From Antedon mediterranea (taxonomy: Eukaryota; Echinodermata; Crinoidea; Comatulida; Antedonidae): a stretch of 64,000 bases of DNA. The first letter of the stretch is position 1. Each line of letters begins with the position of its first letter. Where the stretch lies: assembly GCF_964355755.1 (NCBI RefSeq), contig NC_092670.1:27765795-27829794 (forward strand), written 5' to 3'. The notes below the pieces were generated by a model. That model saw only the letters and a list, made by a program, of their open reading frames with translations. It was not told the DNA's origin and ran no database searches. Position numbers and translations under genes: made by a program. Shown one piece after another: positions 53,591 through 61,634 of the stretch.

Positions 53591-54580
53591 ACGCCGTGGT
53601 TAGGATTCCGGCACCGCAACTCAACTTCCCATCGTTTAGGGAATCCGACACGCTATTGCGCATGCCCAGAGCGAAGTAATTATAGCTTGCACTAGTGCCA
53701 CAGACCGCGCACCACATTACCCGAGAGTCGGAGTGTTAACTAGGGATGTACTGTGTAGCCAAAGATATCTTTGCTGTGGCCTAGTTAGTCGGCGCGCGGG
53801 GGAGAGAGCGATGGATGAAACTTGGCCTAGGCCATACATGAATTAATAATTACGCCACGCGTTAAAATAATTATTATGATATTGATAAGAATCAGCTTGC
53901 GTATTTCAAGAAATGTACGAAAATGAATAGCGTAGCGTTGCGACACCGACTTCTCCCGAACAGTTCTGTTTTTTTTTTTTCACATCCGCACGGCGGCTGC
54001 TGTCAACAAATCAACTTGTATACTATTGCATGATGTTATGTACAGTATAAATGCGTTATATGAAATCTTTTATTTTGTACTTGAAAAATCATAAAAAATA
54101 AAACTAGTCATGCAATTATAATTCATAAATATATAAAGTTTATATATGAATGAAGCAAATTTAATTACGAAATAAATAGGCCCAATGGTCACATCTAGCT
54201 GGTAGGCCTACTAGTATTAGTAGGCATGTAGGCCGGCTAGTTCGCCGTGGCGCAGCTATTAAAATGATCCATCGCTGTAAAGCTTGGTTCCCACTAGAAC
54301 GTAACGCAAGGACGTAAACGCAACGCAAGCGTTTTAACCAATGACAAGCGAAGTTATAGACAGTTAGCAATCACAAGCGAATAAGCCATCACTTGTGATT
54401 GGTCAATTTACTTGCGTTGCGTTACGTCCTTGTGTTGCGTCCCTAGTGGGAACCACGCTTTGGTCTGTTGTAGACAAAAATAGAGTCGCCGATTACCTTG
54501 CTCTGGGCATGCGCAATAGCGTGTCGGATTCCCTAACGCTGGGCAGTTGAGTTTCGGTGCCGGAATCCTAACCACGGCGT
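53591..54580. mobile_element. Nested 990-bp element with ~90-bp terminal inverted repeats
   Basis: The left end begins ACGCCGTGGTTAGGATTCCG. The reverse complement of the right end gives the same sequence, with about four mismatches and one indel over some 82-90 bp (53591-53680 versus 54491-54580). AAATATT flanks both sides (53584-53590 and 54581-54587). An eighth base, T, is also shared if it is not counted as the element's end. A 7-8 bp duplication fits several cut-and-paste superfamilies, including hAT and P, so no family is assigned. The interior has a T run near 53970 and a fold-back at 54280-54460 but no transposase frame. Confidence 0.82.
54280..54460. mobile_element. 181-bp fold-back (MITE-like) inside the nested element
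   Basis: The left end AAGCTTGGTTCCCACTAG (54280-54297) and the right end CTAGTGGGAACCACGCTT (54443-54460) are inverted repeats with one mismatch in 18. Inward, AACGTAACGCAAGGACGT pairs imperfectly with ACTTGCGTTGCGTTACGTCC, and CAATCACAAGCGA pairs with TCACTTGTGATTGG. The whole can fold into a long hairpin. GCTT lies at both edges but may be part of the repeat, so a target duplication is not certain. A short non-autonomous element is the likeliest reading. Confidence 0.7.
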
Positions 54581-54587
54581 AAATATT
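54581..54587. other. Target-site duplication AAATATT, right copy
   Basis: Right partner of 53584-53590, at the right edge of the nested 990 bp element. Confidence 0.75.
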
Positions 54588-55630
54588 AATACAGTGTTGC
54601 AATATTATTTACATAAATTGAATTGATTGCATAGTTTACGTGTATGTGTGAAATGATGTTCTGAATTGAATTTTTGTTTATGTACAGTATGATTTTTGAA
54701 CAATGTGTTAAAGATATAATTGAACTGAACAATTTTTTTTTAAATGTTTTGTTGACTATGCCGTCACTATAGAGTTGTTCACTTTGACCAAAAATTAGAT
54801 TTTTAAAATGCATTTGTACCTTAAAAGGGGGACAATTTAAACAAACAATTGGTTTTTGGTTAAATGTACTGTTTATTTTGTATTTTTGTTAAGTGAAATC
54901 TTTATTGTTTTTTATTTATTTTCTACGGCAAGTGAATATCTAAATTGTTAAAATTGCAAAATGGCAAGGTATTCAAAGTATGATTGTATTAATCTTCATT
55001 GTTCATGTTTTTTGGGGACAATAAATCTTTCAACAATTAATTTTTTACTGTATTATTTTTGTTTAAAACTACAGTAACTTGATTGAATTTGTTTCAGGTT
55101 TGGAAAAATAATATTGCCACACTTTTGGAAAGCATAGGACAATGTCAACACAGGAATCGAGGCAACTGTTTATTGACTAATCGGAACAATGCAATTACAG
55201 TACAGTATTGTGTTATTGCCATCATTTGGACTTCTGCAACATTAGCACAAGGCACCTGTGACGTGTGTTGTATTTATTGTGTTTTACTGTAATCAGCCAA
55301 TATTTATAGTTATTCAATCATGTTAGTTGGCAAACATATTACAAACTGGTTATTTGTATATTTTTTATACTTAACATTGGTACCTGAGAACTGTCAGTGA
55401 GGATGTACATTATTTGATTGTTGCTTGGATTTTGCCTGATGATTTGATAACACCTGATTAAATGTTATTTTATGTTTTTATAGAAATTAAAGATTAGTAA
55501 GATATACAGTATTTATAAAATGTCTCTATTGATGGATTCTGCGACGTAACAGTAACTTTACTACTAACTACTTTAAAACCGTTGATTCAAATTGGATATA
55601 GTAATTCAACAAATCAAATTTTAAATCTAT
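54588..55630. other. AT-rich spacer without recognised gene
   Basis: About 1 kb of AT-rich sequence with repeated TACAGTA/TACTGTA words (near 54681, 55047, 55199 and 55505) and an AATAAA near 55020. The longest forward frame, 55083-55292 (69 codons), shows no domain or family resemblance that I recognise and is not called. This may be the original central part of the element. Nothing else is seen. Confidence 0.6.
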
Positions 55631-56420
55631 GTTTAAATTTACGTTGATGCAAATTTTCATTTCAACTTAATTATTACGTTGTTTCAACGTTAATAATTTC
55701 AACATTGAATCAACATTGATAATTTCAACGTAGACATTTTTACGTTGTTTCAACGTTGATAATCTATGTTGAATCAACGTTGACATTTTTGTTGAGGCAA
55801 ACTTTCATTTTCAACCATTTTTTCAACGTTATTTCAACGTTACTTATTTTACCGTTGTTTCAACGTTGATAATTTCTATGTTGATTCAACGTTGACATTT
55901 ACGTTGAGGCAAACTTTCATTTTCAACCATTTTTTCAACGTTATTTCAACGTTACCTATTTTAACGTTGTTTCAACGTTGATAATTTCTATGTTGATTCA
56001 ACGTTGACATTTACGTTGAGGCAAACTTTCATTTTCAACCATTTTTTCAACGTTATTTCAACGTTACCTGTTTTAACGTTGTTTCAACGTTGATAATTTC
56101 TATGTTGATTCAACGTTGACATTTAAGTTGAGGCAAACTTTCATTTTCAACCATTTTTTCAACGTTATTTCAACGTTACTTATTTTAACGTTGTTTCAAC
56201 GTTGATAATTTCTATGTTGATTCAACGTTGACATTTACGTTGAGGCAAACTTTCATTTTCAACCATCTTTTCAACGTTATTTCAACGTTACTTATTTTAA
56301 CGTTGTTTCAACGTTGATAATTTCTATGTTGATTCAACGTTGACATTTACGTTGAGGCAAACTTTCATTTTCAACCACTTTTTCAACGTTATTTCAACGT
56401 TTGCAGATAACGTTGAATTA
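55631..56420. repeat. 112-bp tandem array, about 6 copies (right arm)
   Basis: The landmark ACGTTGAGGCAAACTTTC falls at about 55789, 55901, 56013, 56125, 56237 and 56349, exactly 112 bp apart. A more diverged copy begins near 55641. Each unit holds several AACGTT cores: TTCAACGTTATTTCAACG, TTTTAACGTTGTTTCAACG and ATGTTGATTCAACGTTGAC. The last core closely matches the ATGTTGATCCAACGTTGA of the left-arm 61 bp unit, in the same orientation. Confidence 0.9.
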
Positions 56421-56440
56421 ACGTTAATTCAACCAATTTT

Positions 56441-56451
56441 TGCCCACTGGG
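56441..56451 (-). repeat. Right terminal inverted repeat
   Basis: TGCCCACTGGG, matching the left end in inverted orientation. Satellite sequence resumes at the next base. Confidence 0.93.
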
Positions 56452-56453
56452 TT
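56452..56453. other. Target-site duplication TT, right copy
   Basis: Right-hand partner of the TT at 49199-49200. The T run makes the exact phase ambiguous, but the duplicated length of two is fixed by comparison with the empty site. Confidence 0.82.
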
Positions 56454-59050
56454 TGCTGTTTTGTGTGAATAATTTTTGTCGAAATGCTCAAAATGGTCAA
56501 AAACGTTTTTAAATACGATATTAAGCTATTTTGTGCTCTTTGATGTTTTTGTGTGAAAAGTTTTATCGAAATGCTCAAAATGGTCTAAAACGGTTTCTAA
56601 TGTGATTTTAAGCACTTTGATGTTTTTATGTTAACAACTTTTTTAGAAAATCACAAAATGGTCTAAAACGTCTCCAAATGCGATTTGAAGCAATTCTAAG
56701 CACTTTGGTGTTTTTATGGTAACGAGTTATTTCGAAAATCACAAAATGGTCTAAAACGTCTCCAAATGCGATTTGAAGCTATTCTGTACACTTTGCTGTT
56801 TTGTGTGAATAATTTTTGTCAAAATGCTCAAAATGGTCAAAAACGTTTTTTAATACTATATTAAGCTATTTTGTGCTCTTTGATGTTTTTGTGTGAAAAG
56901 TTTTATCGAAATGCTCAAAATGGTCTAAAACGGTTTCTAATGTGATTTTAAGCACTTTGATGTTTTTATGTTAACAACTTTTTTAGAAAATTACAAAATG
57001 GTGTAAAACGTCTCCAAATGCGATTTGAAGCTATTCTAAGCACTTTGGTGTTTTTATGGTAACGAGTTTTTTTGAATATCACAAAATGGTCTAAAATGTC
57101 TCCAAATGCGATTTGAAGCTTTTCTAAGCACTTTGGTGTTTTTATGTTAACAAGTTTTTTCGAAAATCACAAAATGGTCTAAAACGTCTCCAAATGTGAT
57201 TTGAAGCTATTCTAAACACTTTGGTGTTTTTATGTTAACAAGTTTTTTCGAAAATCACAAATTGGTCTAAAACGTCTCCAAATGCGATTTGAAGCTAGTT
57301 TAAGCACTTTGGTGTTTTTGTGTAACCAAGTTTTTTCGAAAATCACAAAAGGGTCTAAAATGTCTCAAAATGCGATTTGAAGCTATTCTGTACACTTTGA
57401 TGTTTTTTTTGTTAACAAGTTTTTTCGAAAGTCACAAAATGGTCTAAAACGTCTCCAAATGCGATTTGAAGCTATTCTAAGCACTTTGGTGTTTTTATGT
57501 TAACAAGTTTTTTCGAAAATCACAAAATGGTGTAAAACGTCTCCAAATGCGATTTGAAGCTATTCTAAGCAATTTGGTGTTTTTATGTTAACAAGTTTTT
57601 TCGAAAATCACAAAATGGTGTAAAACGTCTCTAAATGCGATTTTAAGCTATTCTAAGCAATTTGGTGTTTTTTTATGTTAACAAGTTTTTTCGAAAATCA
57701 CAAAATGGTCTAAAACGTCTCCAAATGCGATTTGAAGCTATTCTGTACACTTTGCTGTTTTGTGAGAGTAATTTTTGTCGAAATGCTCAAAATGGTCAAA
57801 AACGTTTTTAAATACGATATTAAGCTATTTTGTGCTCTTTGATGTTTTTGTGTGAAAAGTTTTATCGAAATGCTCAAAATGGTCTAAAACGGTTTCTAAT
57901 GTGATTTTAAGCACTTTGGTGTTTTTATGTTAACAAGTTTTTTCGAAAATCACAAAATGGTCTAAAACGTCTCCAAATGTGATTTGAAGCTATTCAAAAC
58001 ACTTTGGTGTTTTTATGTTAACAAGTTTTTTCGAAAATCACAAATTGGTCTAAAACGTCTCCAAATGCGATTTGAAGCTATTTTAAGCACTTTGGTGTTT
58101 TTGTGTAACCAAGTTTTTTCGAAAATCACAAAAGGGTCTAAAATGTCTCAAAATGCGATTTGAAGCTATTCTGTACACTTTGATGTTTTTTTGTTAACAA
58201 GTTTTTTCGAAAGTCACAAAATGGTCTAAAACGTCTCCAAATGCGATTTGAAGCTATTCTAAGCACTTTGCTGTTTTGTGTGAATAATTTTTGTCGAAAT
58301 GCTCAAAATGGTCAAAAACGTTTTTAAATACGATATTAAGCTATTTTGTGCTCTTTGATGTTTTTGTGTGAAAAGTTTTATCGAAATGCTCAAAATGGTC
58401 TAAAACGGTTTCTAATGTGATTTTAAGCACTTTGATGTTTTTATGTTAACAACTTTTTTAGAAAATCACAAAATGGTCTAAAACGTCTCCAAATGCGATT
58501 TGAAGCAATTCTAAGCACTTTGGTGTTTTTATGGTAACGAGTTTTTTTGAATATCACAAAATGGTCTAAAATGTCTCCAAATGCGATTTGAAGCTTTTCT
58601 AAGCACTTTGGTGTTTTTATGTTAACAAGTTTTTTCGAAAATCACAAAATGGTCTAAAACGTCTCCAAATGCGATTTGAAGCTATTCTGTACACTTTGCT
58701 GTTTTGTGTGAATAATTTTTGTCGAAATGCTCAAAATGGTCAAAAACGTTTTTAAATACGATATTAAGCTATTTTGTGCTCTTTTATGTTTTTGTGTGAA
58801 AAGTTTTATCGAAATGCTCAAAATGGTCTAAAACGGTTTCTAATGTGATTTTAAGCACTTTGATGTTTTTATGTTAACAACTTTTTTAGAAAATCACAAA
58901 ATGGTCTAAAACGTCTCCAAATGCGATTTGAAGCAATTCTAAGCACTTTGGTGTTTTTATGGTAACGAGTTTTTTTGAATATCACAAAATGGTCTAAAAT
59001 GTCTCCAAATGCGATTTGAAGCTTTTCTAAGCACTTTGGTGTTTTTATGG

Positions 59051-59058
59051 TAACTAAC
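59051..59058. other. TAAC duplication at a satellite junction
   Basis: GGTAACTAACGAG occurs here instead of the usual GGTAACGAG. It gives the only B1 spacing with a +4 remainder (58699 to 59571 = 872 = 868+4). To its left the sequence follows the 8.3 kb-type segment; to its right it follows the 10.2/12.6 kb type. It may mark a join between two satellite segments. Confidence 0.75.
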
Positions 59059-59935
59059 GAGTTTTTTTGAATATCACAAAATGGTCTAAAACGTCTCCAA
59101 ATGCGATTTGAAGCTTTTCTAAGCACTTTGGTGTTTTTATGTTTACAAGTTTTTTCGAAAATCACAAAATGGTCTAAAACGGCTCCAAATACGATTTGAA
59201 GCTATTCTAAGCACTTTGGTGTTTTTATGTTAACAAGTTTTTTCGAAAATCACAAAATGGTCTAAAACGTCTCCAAATGCGATTTGAAGCTATTCTAAGC
59301 ACTTTGGTGTTTTTATGTTAACAAGTTTTTTCGAAAATCACAAAATGGTGTAAAACGTCTCCAAATGCGATTTGAAGCTATTCTAAGCAATTTTGTGTTT
59401 TTATGTTAACAAGTTTTTTCGAAAATCACAAAATGGTCTAAAACGTCTCCAAATGCGATTTGAAGCTATTCTAAGCACTTTTGTTTTTTTATGTTAACAA
59501 GTTTTTTCGAAAATCACAAAATGGTCTAAAATGTCTCAAAATGCGATTTGAAGCTATTCTGTACACTTTGCTGTTTTGTGTGAATAATTTTTGTCAAAAT
59601 GCTCAAAATGGTCAAAAACGTTTTTAAATACTATATTAAGCTATTTTGTGTTCTTTGATGTTTTTGTGTGAAAAGTTTTTTCGAAATGCTCAAAATGGTC
59701 TAAAACGGTTTCTAATGTGATTTTAAGCACTTTGATGTTTTTATGTTAACAACTTTTTTAGAAAATTACAAAATGGTCTAAAACGTCTCCAAATGCGATT
59801 TGAAGCAATTCTAAGCACTTTGGTGTTTTTATGTTAACAAGTTTTTTCGAAAATCACAAAATGGTCTAAAACGTCTCCAAATGCGATTTGAAGCTATTCT
59901 GTACACTTTGCTGTTTTGTGTGAATAATTTTTGTT

Positions 59936-61634
59936 GAAATGCTCAAAATGGTCAAAAACGTTTTTAAATACGATATTAAGCTATTTTGTGCTCTTTGATG
60001 TTTTTGTGTGAAAAGTTTTATCGAAATGCTCAAAATGGTCTAAAACGGTTTCTAATGTGATTTTAAGCACTTTGGTGTTTTTATGTTAACAAGTTTTTTC
60101 GAAAATCACAAAATGGTCTAAAACGTCTCCAAATGTGATTTGAAGCTATTCTAAACACTTTGGTGTTTTTATGTTAACAAGTTTTTTCGAAAATCACAAA
60201 TTGGTCTAAAACGTCTCCAAATGCGATTTGAAGCTATTTTAAGCACTTTGGTGTTTTTGTGTAACCAAGTTTTTTCGAAAATCACAAAAGGGTCTAAAAT
60301 GTCTCAAAATGCGATTTGAAGCTATTCTGTACACTTTGATGTTTTTTTGTTAACAAGTTTTTTCGAAAGTCACAAAATGGTCTAAAAAGTCTCCAAATGC
60401 GATTTGAAGCTATTCTAAGCACTTTGGTGTTTTTATGTTAACAAGTTTTATCGAAAATCACAAAATGGTGTAAAACGTCTCCAAATGCGATTTGAAGCTA
60501 TTCTAAGCACTTTGGTGTTTTTATGTTAACAAGTTTTTTCGAAAATCACAAAATGGTGTAAAACGTCTCCAAATGCGATTTTAAGCTATTCTAAGCAATT
60601 TGGTGTTTTTATGTTAACAAGTTTTTTCGAAAATCACAAAATGGTCTAAAACGTCTCCAAATGCGATTTGAAGCTATTCTGTACACTTTGCTGTTTTGTG
60701 AGAATAATTTTTGTCGAAATGCTCAAAATGGTCAAAAACGTTTTTAAATACGATATTAAGCTATTTTGTGCTCTTTGATGTTTTTGTGTGAAAAGTTTTA
60801 TCGAAATGCTCAAAATGGTCTAAAACGGTTTCTAATGTGATTTTAAGCACTTTGGTGTTTTTATGTTAACAAGTTTTTTCGAAAATCACAAAATGGTCTA
60901 AAACGTCTCCAAATGTGATTTGAAGCTATTCTAAACACTTTGGTGTTTTTATGTTAACAAGTTTTTTCGAAAATCACAAATTGGTCTAAAACGTCTCCAA
61001 ATGCGATTTGAAGCTATTTTAAGCACTTTGGTGTTTTTGTGTAACCAAGTTTTTTCGAAAATCACAAAAGGGTCTAAAATGTCTCAAAATGCGATTTGAA
61101 GCTATTCTGTACACTTTGATGTTTTTTTGTTAACAAGTTTTTTCGAAAGTCACAAAATGGTCTAAAAAGTCTCCAAATGCGATTTGAAGCTATTCTAAGC
61201 ACTTTGGTGTTTTTATGTTAACAAGTTTTATCGAAAATCACAAAATGGTGTAAAACGTCTCCAAATGCGATTTGAAGCTATTCTAAGCACTTTGGTGTTT
61301 TTATGTTAACAAGTTTTTTCGAAAATCACAAAATGGTGTAAAACGTCTCCAAATGCGATTTTAAGCTATTCTAAGCAATTTGGTGTTTTTATGTTAACAA
61401 GTTTTTTCGAAAATCACAAAATGGTCTAAAACGTCTCCAAATGCGATTTGAAGCTATTCTGTACACTTTGCTGTTTTGTGAGAATAATTTTTGTCGAAAT
61501 GCTCAAAATGGTCAAAAACGTTTTTAAATACGATATTAAGCTATTTTGTGCTCTTTGATGTTTTTGTGTGAAAAGTTTTATCGAAATGCTCAAAATGGTC
61601 TAAAACGGTTTCTAATGTGATTTTAAGCACTTTG
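59936..61634. repeat. 780-bp exact tandem duplication
   Basis: Bases 59936-60854 and 60716-61634 look identical over 919 bp, as two overlapping copies shifted by 780 bp. The shift equals seven A monomers plus one B1-B2 cassette (7x88+164). The first difference on the left is T at 59935 versus C at 60715; on the right it is G at 60855 versus A at 61635. This is the least diverged repeat pair I found, so probably the latest exchange in the window. Confidence 0.88.

Larger units (their letters stand above)
49201..56451. mobile_element. Composite inverted-repeat element with tandem-repeat arms, 7,251 bp
   Basis: The element starts CCCAGTGGGCA and ends TGCCCACTGGG, a perfect 11 bp terminal inverted repeat. 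A TT lies on both sides and the unoccupied site has it once, so a 2 bp target duplication is visible. Behind each terminus lie CAACGTTGA-rich sequences, a 61 bp array on the left and a 112 bp array on the right. The centre is about 3.8 kb of AT-rich DNA with two nested elements. I see no transposase or other long open frame, so it is non-autonomous or dead. The superfamily is not assigned: a 2 bp duplication fits a few DNA-transposon groups, but the termini are not the usual CACTA. Helitron is unlikely because there are inverted termini and a target duplication. Confidence 0.9.

Noticed and set aside
53591-53615. Resemblance to a tRNA-Glu D-arm (GTGGTTAGGATTC)
   Set aside because: The match is short. 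There is no box B (GGTTCGAATCC-like) at the right distance and no cloverleaf, and the same bases form the terminal inverted repeat. Chance or very distant origin.
54161-54813. Reverse-strand frames of 64-75 codons across the nested elements
   Set aside because: They cross transposon borders and inverted repeats and show no recognisable domain.
55083-55292. 69-codon forward frame preceded by a TTTGTTTCAG splice-acceptor-like site
   Set aside because: No family resemblance, AT-rich context, and no neighbouring exon, donor or promoter that can be tied to it.
49201-56451. Helitron-type element with a minisatellite core
   Set aside because: Helitrons lack terminal inverted repeats and target duplications; both are present here.
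58869-59165. 98-codon reverse-strand frame with an internal peptide repeat
   Set aside because: It is antisense satellite. The repeated peptide appears in two frames because the monomer is 88 bp, not a multiple of three; the TAAC insertion happens to restore the frame.
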